Shown here: positions 44,368 through 52,602 of the stretch, in pieces
How the letters are laid out: each line of letters starts with the position of its first letter
Position numbering within the stretch: position 1 is the first letter of the stretch
Source of the DNA: Peptostreptococcaceae bacterium
Lineage (GTDB): Bacteria > Bacillota > Clostridia > Peptostreptococcales > Peptostreptococcaceae
Assembly: GCA_902363255.1 (NCBI GenBank)
Contig: CABIZO010000003.1
Location: 1 to 64,000, forward strand
Length of the DNA stretch: 64,000 nucleotides
Reading direction: 5' to 3'
Program-made: the position numbers and the translations under genes
The notes under the pieces: model-generated
The model's database searches: none
What the model saw: only the letters and a program-made list of their open reading frames with translations
Told to the model about the DNA's origin: nothing

Positions 44368-45339
44368 CTAATATATTATTCTTCTTGCTGTTACATAGCC
44401 TTTTGTATAGTAAGATGATGATAGACTTTCATATTTTACTTTCTTTCCTGGACTTGGCGAGTGAATAAATTTACCATTTCCAACATACATTCCAACATGC
44501 CTTATGGATTTTGTTCCACTATTAAAGAATATCAAATCACCTGCTTTTAAATTGCTTTTACTCACATATTTACCGTTACTAGCCTGATCTCGAGATGATC
44601 TATTTAAATAAACTCCTGCTTTTTTATAACAGTAATATGTAAGCCCTGAACAATCAAATGAATTAGGACCTGCTGCACCATAAACATATGGTTTGCCCAC
44701 TTGTGCTTTCACTGCAGATACTACCTTATTGACTTTAGAATTACTTGTTGATGAAGATGATGATGTTGATGCATAGCTTACTTTTATATCACCTGAATCC
44801 CCTGAATAAATTTTGATATAATCCGTACTTACATATCCTGTAAGAGAACTTGATAATTTTACCTTAGTCCAGTCTTTAGAAGATGATATTATTCCAACAA
44901 CACTATTCTTTTTAATCTTCTTTTTAACACTATATTTAGTTGAAGGTCCTGATCTTACATTTAATGTGGTAGTTTTAACCTTACCTACTTTTTTTATTGA
45001 ATCTTTTGAAGTTGATTTTCCAGTAAGCTTAGTGTATTTATTAGTTATATATCTTGTAGAACCTTTATACTTAATTTTGTACCATCCATTACTACATTTT
45101 GATAAGTATTGAAGTTTTGTTCCCCTCTTAACTGTTGCCACAATAGAATATTTTGTACTTGCTCCACTTCTTATATTAACTGCACTAGCTGTTACTTCTA
45201 CAATTTTATTTGTTTCAGCTGCACTAGCTTCCATATTTTCATTTATACTCATAGTTGGCATTATACTTGTAGCTAATACTCCCATAGCTACTCCCTTTGA
45301 TAAAGCATTTGCTTTTTTATCAAATAACATCTTCCTCAA
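44368..45339 (-). CDS. SH3-domain NlpC/P60 cell-wall endopeptidase
   Basis: A 323-residue exported murein hydrolase. The N-terminus has a charged start, then a hydrophobic signal segment (about 14-30). Two bacterial SH3 domains follow (VNIRSGASTKYSIVATVKRG near 54-105 and LNVRSGPSTKYSVKKKIKKN near 126-180), then a serine-rich linker and an NlpC/P60 domain with catalytic Cys230 (FDCSGLTYY), His281 (IRHVGMYVG) and His293. It should cut D-Glu-DAP links in the stem peptide. The start is TTG 45339 or ATG 45330. WalR-like boxes lie just upstream. Confidence 0.9.
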   Translation of the reverse strand: MRKMLFDKKANALSKGVAMGVLATSIMPTMSINENMEASAAETNKIVEVTASAVNIRSGASTKYSIVATVKRGTKLQYLSKCSNGWYKIKYKGSTRYITNKYTKLTGKSTSKDSIKKVGKVKTTTLNVRSGPSTKYSVKKKIKKNSVVGIISSSKDWTKVKLSSSLTGYVSTDYIKIYSGDSGDIKVSYASTSSSSSTSNSKVNKVVSAVKAQVGKPYVYGAAGPNSFDCSGLTYYCYKKAGVYLNRSSRDQASNGKYVSKSNLKAGDLIFFNSGTKSIRHVGMYVGNGKFIHSPSPGKKVKYESLSSSYYTKGYVTARRIIY

Positions 45340-45350
45340 ATCACTCCCTT

Positions 45351-45387
45351 TGTAACTTTTTTGTAATCTTTGTTACTCTTTTGTAAC
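45351..45387. promoter_or_regulatory. Two WalR (YycF)-type boxes ahead of the NlpC/P60 gene
   Basis: On the plus strand TGTAAC-N5-TGTAAT (45351-45367) and TGTTAC-N5-TGTAAC (45371-45387) both fit the WalR consensus TGTWAH-N5-TGTWAH exactly, 20 bases apart. A possible -10 TACAAT for the leftward gene lies at 45389-45394, so the boxes overlap the predicted transcription start, a position that would fit repression. Confidence 0.6.
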
Positions 45388-45518
45388 TATTGTAGCATAA
45401 GACCTATATATTTTTCTATAATTTTCCATAAAAAGTGAAATATATTTTTCATCGAATCTTCTTATTCATTGAAAAATACACACTTTCAAAATCTTATTTA
45501 TTTTAATTACAATATAAT

Positions 45519-45556
45519 AAAAGGGTATATCATATTTGATATACCCTTTTATTATA
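45519..45556 (-). terminator. Terminator beyond 188-bp repeat copy 1
   Basis: On the minus strand AAAAGGGTATATC-AAATAT-GATATACCCTTTTATTAT: strong stem with a T-rich end. It would end a leftward transcript coming from the 188-bp repeat. Confidence 0.8.
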
Positions 45557-45578
45557 AGTTCGTTAGTTTTTATCTATT

Positions 45579-45766
45579 AATCTTTTCCGCTCTTTAAATT
45601 TCCCCAACTGATTAAATACCGTTTTCTTTATCTATATATTTACTTAATTAATTATACTGCCCATAAGTTGTTCCTCCCTAAGAACAAGTTTATTATAACT
45701 CATTCGGCATGTAATAATTTGTCGAAACTTGCGTTATTTGTTATTTTCCATAATTTGCATGTTTAA
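45579..45766 (-). repeat. 188-bp direct repeat, copy 1 (candidate ncRNA)
   Basis: About 90% identical to 45958-46145. It contains an inverted repeat TTGTTCTTAGGGAGGAACAA on the minus strand (45667-45689) with TAGGGAG in the loop, a TATAAT upstream of it (minus strand, near 45695) and a TTCGACA...TGCCGAA inverted repeat. A start codon after the GGGAGG in this copy (MGSIIN) is ACG in copy 2, arguing against a conserved peptide. Confidence 0.6.
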
Positions 45767-45794
45767 TATATAAAAATATGATATTGTAGTAGCT

Positions 45795-45872
45795 AAAAAA
45801 ATAGCCTCTTAGCCTTATGACCAAGAGACAAATTATCCCACGTTACTACTCTTATTGTTATGATTAGTTTCT
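45795..45872 (-). promoter_or_regulatory. Orphan T-box antiterminator/terminator remnant
   Basis: On the minus strand AAGAGTAGTAACGTGGGATA, then GTCTCTTGGTCATAAGGCTA and AGAGGCTATTTTTTT. This matches units 1 and 2 of the T-box leader at 42.5 kb, with the T-box sequence mutated at two positions (GTGGTAACGCGG to GTAGTAACGTGG). No Stem I precedes it. It lies between the two 188-bp repeats. Confidence 0.65.
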
Positions 45873-45957
45873 TATTTTAATACGAATAAGTCAACATTTT
45901 ACATATATTTATTTATGAGTCCTCTAGTAACGCCCCTTTTTACTTTGATTTTTACTA

Positions 45958-46145
45958 AATCTTTTCCGCTCTTTAAATTTCCCCTACTGATTAAACACCG
46001 TTTTCTTTATCTATATATTTACTTAATTAATTATACTACCCGTAAGTTGTTCCTCCCTAAGAACAAGTTTATTATAACTCATTCGGCATGTAATAATTTG
46101 TCGAAACTTGTGCTATTTATCAATTTCCATAAATTACATGTTTAA
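45958..46145 (-). repeat. 188-bp direct repeat, copy 2
   Basis: Same orientation as 45579-45766, offset 379 bases, with scattered substitutions. No clear terminator follows on the minus strand. The rest of 46146-46327 has no gene. Confidence 0.7.
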
Positions 46146-46327
46146 AATACTCATATTTATTGTTTATCATGACACTTTTATAAAAATATCTACTGTCTAA
46201 TAGTTTTTACTATCTCCACCACAAACAAGAAGATGTGGTAAATATCATGGAAGAACCTATTTTTTAGTATTTAAGTTTGTTTTTCCCAATCTAAGTTGAT
46301 TATATCTCCCAAGTCTAACATAACATA

Positions 46328-46358
46328 AAAAAAGCTACTGACATAAACAGTAGCTTAT
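46328..46358 (-). terminator. Terminator of the ftsZ-like gene
   Basis: AAAAAAGCTACTG-ACATAAA-CAGTAGCTTATT, 15-45 bases after the ftsZ stop. Confidence 0.8.
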
Positions 46359-46371
46359 TATATGTATTTAT

Positions 46372-47328
46372 TTAGAAATCTGTAGCTATTACAGTTAACA
46401 TTACTTCTTCGCCTAAGTCTTCTCTAACAGATGTACCAAATATAATATTAGCCTCTGGATCACATAACTCAGTTACTAAATTTGATGCATCGTTAACTTC
46501 AAATAATGTTAAATCTCCTCCACTGGCAATATTAAGTAGTATTCCTTTAGCTCCTTGTATTGCTGTTTCAAGAAGAGGTGATTGAATTGCTTCTTTTGCT
46601 GCTTCAACAGCTCTATCATTTCCACTTGCTGTACCTATTCCTATGTAAGCTAATCCTTTATCTTTCATTATTGAACTAACGTCAGCAAAGTCTAAGTTTA
46701 TAAGTCCTGGCATTTTTATTAAGTCAGATATAGATTGTACACCTTGCTTTAATACATTATCCGCCATAGAGAAAGCATCCATCATTGTTGTGTTTTGTTG
46801 AACTATTTGTAGTAATTTATCGTTTGGTACAGTAATTAATGTATCAACACTTTCTTGAAGGTTTTTAATTCCTTCATTTGCATTGTTCATTCTTACTCTT
46901 CCTTCAAATGCAAAAGGTTTAGTTACAACACCTACTGTAAGTATTCCCATTTCTTTTGCTATACCTGCAACTATTGGAGCAGCACCAGTTCCAGTTCCAC
47001 CACCCATACCTGCAGTAACAAATACTATATCTGTTCCTTCAAGTTCTTCCATGATTTGTGCTCTACTTTCTTTAGCCGCATCTTTTCCTACTTCTGGCTT
47101 AGCTCCAGCACCTAATCCTCTAGTTAATTTTTCACCAATTTGAATTTGTTTTTGTGCCATCGAAGAAAGTAATGCTTGTTTATCTGTATTTACAGAAATA
47201 AACTCTACTCCTTTTATGCCTTCAGTAATCATTCTGTTAACAGCATTGTTTCCTCCGCCACCAATACCAATAACTTTTATTACAACATCAATATCATCAA
47301 ACTCTATGTCAATTCTATTATCGCTCAT
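46372..47328 (-). CDS. ftsZ: FtsZ-like tubulin GTPase lacking the C-terminal tail
   Basis: A 318-residue FtsZ. The GTP-binding motifs are intact: GIGGGGNNAVNRMI, the tubulin signature GGGTGTG (109-115), FEGRVRM and the T7-loop NLDFADVSSIMKDKG. The protein ends at VMLTVIATDF, the last strand of the globular C-terminal domain. Usual FtsZ proteins (360-390 residues) continue with a linker and a conserved peptide that binds FtsA, SepF and EzrA; here a stop and a terminator follow. It stands alone, with no division genes beside it, so it may be an accessory paralogue. Whether the genome has a second, full-length ftsZ cannot be seen. Confidence 0.88.
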   Translation of the reverse strand: MSDNRIDIEFDDIDVVIKVIGIGGGGNNAVNRMITEGIKGVEFISVNTDKQALLSSMAQKQIQIGEKLTRGLGAGAKPEVGKDAAKESRAQIMEELEGTDIVFVTAGMGGGTGTGAAPIVAGIAKEMGILTVGVVTKPFAFEGRVRMNNANEGIKNLQESVDTLITVPNDKLLQIVQQNTTMMDAFSMADNVLKQGVQSISDLIKMPGLINLDFADVSSIMKDKGLAYIGIGTASGNDRAVEAAKEAIQSPLLETAIQGAKGILLNIASGGDLTLFEVNDASNLVTELCDPEANIIFGTSVREDLGEEVMLTVIATDF

Positions 47329-47486
47329 TTTTCTTTCCTTTCCATTTTAATTATTTTTCTTCATAATACTTAACACATTATTTTCTTTTTGCGTTTACTA
47401 TTTAATTATACTAAACATTTCATTATATTAGTATCGTATTTTTGAAAAATATCATTATTTTTCCACAATAAACAACATATTATTAA

Positions 47487-47526
47487 AAAACTCCCCAAAT
47501 ATCTTCAACTAATTTTGGGGAGTTTC
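47487..47526 (-). terminator. Terminator of the FUSC-type transporter gene
   Basis: AAACTCCCCAAA and TTTTGGGGAGTTT stem with T-rich ends. Confidence 0.8.
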
Positions 47527-47539
47527 ATATTTCTATTTT

Positions 47540-48616
47540 CTATACAGTCATTTCTTCAGCGCCACTTTCATTCACACTATCAAATCTTTTAGCTATATTA
47601 TCAAATGCATAATCAAAAAACTTACTATAATATGCCCCTCCAATATTATTCACTATACGAATTATTACAGCTGGCCATGTTCCTAGCACAAGAGCTGCAC
47701 CTGATAATGCTCCAAAAGCGTTAAATACAACTTGCCATTCATAAGTTGCACACATACCAACAAGGTATCCCCCTGCTAATGTTAATATCATTCTATATTC
47801 TACTGGAATGATAGAGAAAATTATCCCAAATAATATACCACCTATTATTGCAAATGTAGCTCTTGCTTTGCATCTATAAACTACTTTTTCTCTAGTTGGT
47901 TGAAGCACGGACATACATGCGAAAGCTATCCACATTGTTTTTGGTATATTCAGTGATTCACCAATAAATACCCCTAAAGTAATTCCAAGGGCAAGTTTTA
48001 GTTTCCATCTATTATCCTCTGTTCTAAAGTCTATTGCTTTTATAACATCTGATAATGTGTCTTTGAATTCTGTTTTTCTGCTCGCTCTGTAAAAAATTAC
48101 AGCAACTATTATTCCACCTACAATTAATCCAACTACACGATTAATAAAAGATTGTGGTGTAGTAACAGGGTTTCCATATAAAAGGAAGTATCCTAATATA
48201 AATATTATATGGTTAGCTAACCTCACATCATGGCAAGTTAATATTAGTATTGTCATTATTGAAGCCATATTTATTATGGCTCCTACAAATGGACCTGATA
48301 CACTTGCTAAATGCGGGCATATTGCATAAATCAAATAAACCCCTATTATAGTAAATGCTGATTGTTTTACATCAAAACCTAAGTTAGATAATTTATAAGT
48401 TAGTACTCCTATGACAGTTATTATACCAACCATAGTATTTTCAGCACCAAATAATCCACTAAAAGTACTAGCAAATAGTATACAAAATGCCATACATAAG
48501 AACCCTTTAATTATCAATGCTGCCATATATTTATTCTTTGTTTTTTTGTCTGGTGCTTCTTTTATTAAGGGCTTAATAGTTGCCGCACTCAGCTGTAATG
48601 CTTGATAAAACGTCAT
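47540..48616 (-). CDS. FUSC/aromatic-acid-exporter-like membrane protein
   Basis: A 358-residue protein with two sets of about five membrane helices separated by a charged cytoplasmic segment (YRASRKTEFKDTLSDVIKAI), then KLKLALGITLGVFIGESLNI. This is the FUSC arrangement of fusaric acid and aromatic carboxylate exporters. It starts two bases after the stop of a MarR gene, with TGGAGGAG as ribosome site, and probably exports the compound sensed by that regulator. Confidence 0.78.
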   Translation of the reverse strand: MTFYQALQLSAATIKPLIKEAPDKKTKNKYMAALIIKGFLCMAFCILFASTFSGLFGAENTMVGIITVIGVLTYKLSNLGFDVKQSAFTIIGVYLIYAICPHLASVSGPFVGAIINMASIMTILILTCHDVRLANHIIFILGYFLLYGNPVTTPQSFINRVVGLIVGGIIVAVIFYRASRKTEFKDTLSDVIKAIDFRTEDNRWKLKLALGITLGVFIGESLNIPKTMWIAFACMSVLQPTREKVVYRCKARATFAIIGGILFGIIFSIIPVEYRMILTLAGGYLVGMCATYEWQVVFNAFGALSGAALVLGTWPAVIIRIVNNIGGAYYSKFFDYAFDNIAKRFDSVNESGAEEMTV

Positions 48617-48618
48617 AT

Positions 48619-49065
48619 TTACTCCTCCATTATTGTCTCACTCATTTTTTTATTTGCTTCTTCTATATAAGAAAATAATTTTAGGAAATCATCATCACCC
48701 ATTTTTTTACGTAGCTCATAAATAGGTGCTAAGTAATATCCATATATTTCACTCATTTTTTCTTTTCCCTTATCTGTTATACAAATAGAGTAACTTCTTT
48801 TATCATTTAAACTTGGATGTTTTTCCACATATCCATTTTTATTTAAACTATCTATTAGCCTACTTACTACAGTTTTATTCAGTCCCATTGCTTTACTAAT
48901 GTTTATAGGAGTCATTTCTTCCTCATGTATTGTAATTAAAGATAATAAACCTATCTGTTGAGAACATAGTTCATTCTCTTTTTTAGTACGTCTAATAATA
49001 GTTCTACTAAATAAAGTTAATTCATTCATTTTTCCTAACATATCTATCCAAGTTATACCACTCAT
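48619..49065 (-). CDS. MarR family regulator (FUSC operon)
   Basis: A 148-residue winged-helix regulator: QIGLLSLITIHEEEMTPINI, SKAMGLNKTVVSRLIDSLNK (recognition helix) and GYVEKHPSLNDKRSYSICIT (wing). AAGAGGAGAT precedes the ATG. Two operator-like palindromes at 49104-49161 lie directly upstream, suggesting autorepression and control of the adjacent exporter. Confidence 0.88.
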   Translation of the reverse strand: MSGITWIDMLGKMNELTLFSRTIIRRTKKENELCSQQIGLLSLITIHEEEMTPINISKAMGLNKTVVSRLIDSLNKNGYVEKHPSLNDKRSYSICITDKGKEKMSEIYGYYLAPIYELRKKMGDDDFLKLFSYIEEANKKMSETIMEE

Positions 49066-49103
49066 TTTTATCTCCTCTTATATTAATAATAATAATATAA
49101 ATA

Positions 49104-49161
49104 ATATATAGTTTACTTTGTTAACTATATATTATTAGAAGTAGTTCACTTTGTCAACTAC
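49104..49161 (-). promoter_or_regulatory. Two MarR-type operators sharing AGTTnAC-TTT-GTnAACT
   Basis: ATATATAGTTTAC-TTT-GTTAACTATATAT (49104-49132) and GTAGTTCAC-TTT-GTCAACTAC (49141-49161), each with a single mismatch between arms and the same TTT centre. Centres are 33 bases apart, about three helix turns. Confidence 0.75.
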
Positions 49162-49210
49162 ATTTTTCCAAAATATTATATTTTATATAAATATTGTTAT
49201 ATATAATAGC

Positions 49211-49241
49211 AAAATAAAAGTGATGTTCTACTAAATAATAG
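49211..49241 (-). terminator. Terminator of the DUF2284 gene
   Basis: GTGATGTTCTA-CTAAATAA-TAGAACATCAC, a perfect 11-base stem. Confidence 0.75.
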
Positions 49242-49272
49242 AACATCACCATACTATTAACATTTTTAATTT

Positions 49273-49854
49273 TTATAAATAATCTAATATGATCTCTTTA
49301 AAATCCTCTTCAGTCATATTATTAAAATTAACAGATCCTATAACTGTGCAATAACTATCTTCACCATTCTTATTCCACATCATAGAATGATTCAACAAAT
49401 TTTCACATAAACTAGATAAATCAATTCCCATAGCTTCCATACTAAAACGTAACTTTTCAGGAAATCTACAAGGTAAATTTTCTAAACAAGTACATTCTTT
49501 ACAATACATACATCTACCACCATCTGTTAATAATCCATTAACTCTTTTTTCTAAAGGTATTAATAAGTCAGATAAAATTCCTCTTAAATATTGATGAGTT
49601 TCACCCATATTTTTATCTTTAGATATATTCATATACATTGCAATAACTAAGGATGATTTATAATCTTTTGTATATTCTGTAAAAGTATGGCTATTAGGTG
49701 GACATGTGTGGTTTGTATTATAGTTTGGGCAACCTTCTTTGCAAAGCTTAGTAAAATATTCAAAGTTCATATAGTTAGCTAATATTTCATTGTCACAAAT
49801 ATTTGCTTTCAGCTTTATATCATTATTATCTTTAATAAAATTTAATTCAATCAT
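49273..49854 (-). CDS. DUF2284 metal-binding protein
   Basis: A 193-residue cysteine-rich protein of the DUF2284 type: CKEGCPNYNTNHTCPPNSHT near residues 38-57 and GGRCMYCKECTCLENLPCRF near 113-132, together with a C-terminal HSMMWNK. The cysteines probably bind a metal or Fe-S cluster; the function of the family is not established. AGGAGAA precedes the ATG. Monocistronic, with a terminator just downstream. Confidence 0.82.
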   Translation of the reverse strand: MIELNFIKDNNDIKLKANICDNEILANYMNFEYFTKLCKEGCPNYNTNHTCPPNSHTFTEYTKDYKSSLVIAMYMNISKDKNMGETHQYLRGILSDLLIPLEKRVNGLLTDGGRCMYCKECTCLENLPCRFPEKLRFSMEAMGIDLSSLCENLLNHSMMWNKNGEDSYCTVIGSVNFNNMTEEDFKEIILDYL

Positions 49855-49960
49855 AATTTTCTCCTAAAATTTTTATTAATATAATTATAGCATTTTATAC
49901 ATATTTTATTTTTACTAAACCAAGTCTAATAATTCATTTACTATTATGGTTGAAATATTT

Positions 49961-49991
49961 AAAAAAGGTGTGAGCATAACTCAACACCTCC
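49961..49991 (-). terminator. Terminator of the C_GCAxxG gene
   Basis: AGGTGTGAG-CATAA-CTCAACACCT with T-rich flank on the minus strand. Confidence 0.7.
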
Positions 49992-49997
49992 CATAAA

Positions 49998-50429
49998 CTA
50001 CAATATTTCATCTAATATATCTAATGCTTCTTTCACTAAACATGGGCAAAATTCCAAAAGTTTTCCGCTGGCAAATGCCTTTTCCTTCTCTTTTGGAATT
50101 GATATATCATATCCTAACAATTCTTTACACATACATGAACCAAACTTGTCAGAAAACTTTTTGCGAAATTCTAAAGTCTTAGCTGAACATATATCTTTTC
50201 TTTCTTTTAAAGTTTCTTCTTCATAATGTCCATATTTTAATCCAATAGCCATTACTGCTCCTACTACAGCACCACAGCTATCTCCACAAAGCATACCTCC
50301 ACCAAGTCCTGCAGTTATTTTTAAAGCAGTTTCTTGATCTAAATCTAATTCTTCAGCACAAGTTGCAAGTACTACCTGTCCGCAATCATAACCTTGTTCA
50401 AATAAATCTCTTATTTCACTCGTATCCAC
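49998..50429 (-). CDS. C_GCAxxG_C_C family protein
   Basis: A 143-residue member of the C_GCAxxG_C_C family: the first Cys in YDCGQVVLATCAEEL, the GDSCGAVVGAVMAIGLKYGH core, a CSAKTLEFRKKF segment, FGSCMCKELLGYD and FCPCLVKEA at the end. The conserved cysteines suggest a redox or metal-linked role; many are encoded near redox genes. The start is a GTG with GGGGGG upstream. Confidence 0.85.
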   Translation of the reverse strand: MDTSEIRDLFEQGYDCGQVVLATCAEELDLDQETALKITAGLGGGMLCGDSCGAVVGAVMAIGLKYGHYEEETLKERKDICSAKTLEFRKKFSDKFGSCMCKELLGYDISIPKEKEKAFASGKLLEFCPCLVKEALDILDEIL

Positions 50430-50697
50430 TTTACATCCCCCCTATTATTTTGATTATATTATGTTTTATCTAATTTTTAAAGGGAAAATTATCCTTTCCT
50501 ATCTTATACTAACTACATATATTCCATGTCATGTCAACTGTATATTTCCATAAGACCAAAGTCGATCTCACTATTAAATCCTTTTTTCATAATTCCCTTG
50601 TAAGTAAAAAATTATAAATCTCCAAACCATTGTATTTATAATATAATTAAATATAGGAGTCATTAATGGTAATACTAATATTATGAGGTGCTATTAT

Positions 50698-51405
50698 ATG
50701 AAAAATAATAATGAAAATAAAGAAGAGATTAAAACAATTCCGCCCTGGGAAAAACCATTATTCTTAATGATTATAACCTTTATTGGCGGATATATGAATG
50801 CATATACATACATTACAAGAAACGGCATTTTAGCTAACATGCACACAGCTAATATGTCCAAATTCGGAATTAATATTGCACTTGGACAGTGGAGTACTGC
50901 CCTACATTTTTTTCTTCCCATGTTAGCTTGTATATTAGGTGCGGCATTTAGTGAACTTATAAAATTTTTGATTATTAAAAATAGATACTTAGGTGATTGG
51001 AGAAAGATGGGCCTTGTTTTAGAATCTATGGCACTATTTTCTATTGGTTTATTCCCTAAATCTGTGCCAGACGTTATTGTTACAAATTTAGTTTCCTTTT
51101 TCATGGGATATTTACTATGTTTATTTAGAGATTGTTATGGTATTGGCTATAATACAACTATATGTACAGGCAACCTTCGTACTGTAGGTCAACTATTATA
51201 TAAAACTCTTGACGAAAAAAACAAAGATTCCTTTTTCAAATTTATTACTTTTACAGTACTTACATTTTCTTTTGCTCTTGGTACTATTCCAGGAACTTTA
51301 ATATCTGCTATTGTAAATACTAAGGCTGTATGGGTTTGTAGTTTTCTGTTATTAGCTGAAGTAGTTTGGATATATAACTACGAGTCAGCTAATAAAAATA
51401 ATTGA
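50698..51405 (+). CDS. DUF1275 (YoaK-like) membrane protein
   Basis: A 235-residue protein with about six membrane helices and the family features GGYMNAYTYITRNGILANMH, TANMSKFG and CTGNLRTVGQLLYK. DUF1275 proteins are predicted transporters of unknown substrate. ATG 50698 has GAGGTG at good distance, while an upstream ATG at 50683 does not. Monocistronic. Confidence 0.85.
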   Translation: MKNNNENKEEIKTIPPWEKPLFLMIITFIGGYMNAYTYITRNGILANMHTANMSKFGINIALGQWSTALHFFLPMLACILGAAFSELIKFLIIKNRYLGDWRKMGLVLESMALFSIGLFPKSVPDVIVTNLVSFFMGYLLCLFRDCYGIGYNTTICTGNLRTVGQLLYKTLDEKNKDSFFKFITFTVLTFSFALGTIPGTLISAIVNTKAVWVCSFLLLAEVVWIYNYESANKNN

Positions 51406-51456
51406 TAAAGGAACTTTTATGAAGTACAAAACACTTATATTTGAACATTTTCAAAG

Positions 51457-51492
51457 AAAAAGCCATTGATTTTACTCAGTGGCTTTTTAGTA
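51457..51492. terminator. Terminator between the DUF1275 and CPBP genes
   Basis: AAAAAGCCATTGA-TTTTAC-TCAGTGGCTTTTTAG, bidirectional. A similar AAAAAGCCATTGACG hairpin ends the next gene region at 52560-52597. Confidence 0.8.
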
Positions 51493-51531
51493 AGGTATTT
51501 ATCCCAAGTAATAAGAAGGATAAATCCTTGA

Positions 51532-52440
51532 TTATATGAAATATCCTTTTTTATCCATAAGAACAACTATAATTATGGATGAGAGTAAAACAAAAGTTGC
51601 TACAAGCCCTGCCTCTGGTCCAAAATTTCCTCCACCAATAATATTATTCCCCACTAAATTTAAATCAAATATGCTAGAAACCTCCACGTTTATTCCGCTA
51701 ACTTCAAATCCAAACACATTTCCTTGGGCAAAATTCCATGCTGAATGCATACCACAAACAGCCCAAAGATCATTGGTTTTAGTAACGAAAATACCATAGA
51801 AAAGACCTACTAAAATAATATTTATTACAGCTATATAGTTAACTTCTGGATTAAACAAATGCATAACTCCAAATATGGTTGAAGATAAAATTAAGGCAAA
51901 ACCCATATTATATCTTGCTGCTAAAACATTCATAAACCATCCTCTAGTTACTATTTCTTCTGTTGCACCTTGTATAATCCAACCAATTAGAATAATCATT
52001 ACTCCACCAAGGGCAGCATATCCTGTAGGCTGGCTAGGACTTTTATTTACAGAAACACATCCTAGGGCAAACAAAATTAAAACTACAATAGCCATCATAG
52101 CAAATCCAATTAAAAAGCCTTTACCATATTTTTTTAACCAACTATCTTTAGTAAATCCTATAGTTGATATTTTTCTTTTTTCAATATATTTTACCCTTAT
52201 AAAAACTAATACTGATATAAATAAAAATGAGCTTAAATTAATAAATAGCTCAAATAAACCTAAATCAGATGACACTCCTCTAGTCATATACATAATCAAA
52301 TATATTGGTACTATGCAAATTCCACCTATAATTTGACCCCCAGTCATGAATATTAAGACTAGTAATGTTGCCCAAATAAAATTTGGTAGTTTTCGACTAC
52401 CTTTAGCCAAAGTAACAAGATCTTCATTCCTCGAATACAT
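51532..52440 (-). CDS. CPBP family intramembrane metalloprotease
   Basis: A 302-residue membrane protein with eight or nine predicted spans. Family motifs: EEIVTRGWFMNVLAARYNMG (EExxxR), FGVMHLFNPEVN and CGMHSAWNFAQGN with the metal-binding histidines. A soluble tail of acidic and glycine-rich residues follows, then one more span. Not similar enough to the CPBP protein at 8873 to be a recent duplicate. AAGGGGGG precedes the ATG. Substrate unknown. Confidence 0.85.
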   Translation of the reverse strand: MYSRNEDLVTLAKGSRKLPNFIWATLLVLIFMTGGQIIGGICIVPIYLIMYMTRGVSSDLGLFELFINLSSFLFISVLVFIRVKYIEKRKISTIGFTKDSWLKKYGKGFLIGFAMMAIVVLILFALGCVSVNKSPSQPTGYAALGGVMIILIGWIIQGATEEIVTRGWFMNVLAARYNMGFALILSSTIFGVMHLFNPEVNYIAVINIILVGLFYGIFVTKTNDLWAVCGMHSAWNFAQGNVFGFEVSGINVEVSSIFDLNLVGNNIIGGGNFGPEAGLVATFVLLSSIIIVVLMDKKGYFI

Positions 52441-52602
52441 AATATCCCCCTTGTATTTCTTTTTTACATTTTACTTCTATCATAGTATGGCATACCTTTT
52501 CTTATACCCTTTTAATATAATCTTATCATTATTGTTTTTATGAGTATAGATTTTTGTATGTAAAAAGCCATTGACGTACTCAATGGATTGCTAAAAGGAA
52601 AA

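Noticed and set aside
45579..46145. CRISPR-like or tandem-repeat array
   Set aside because: Only two long copies, no short regular spacer pattern and no cas genes.
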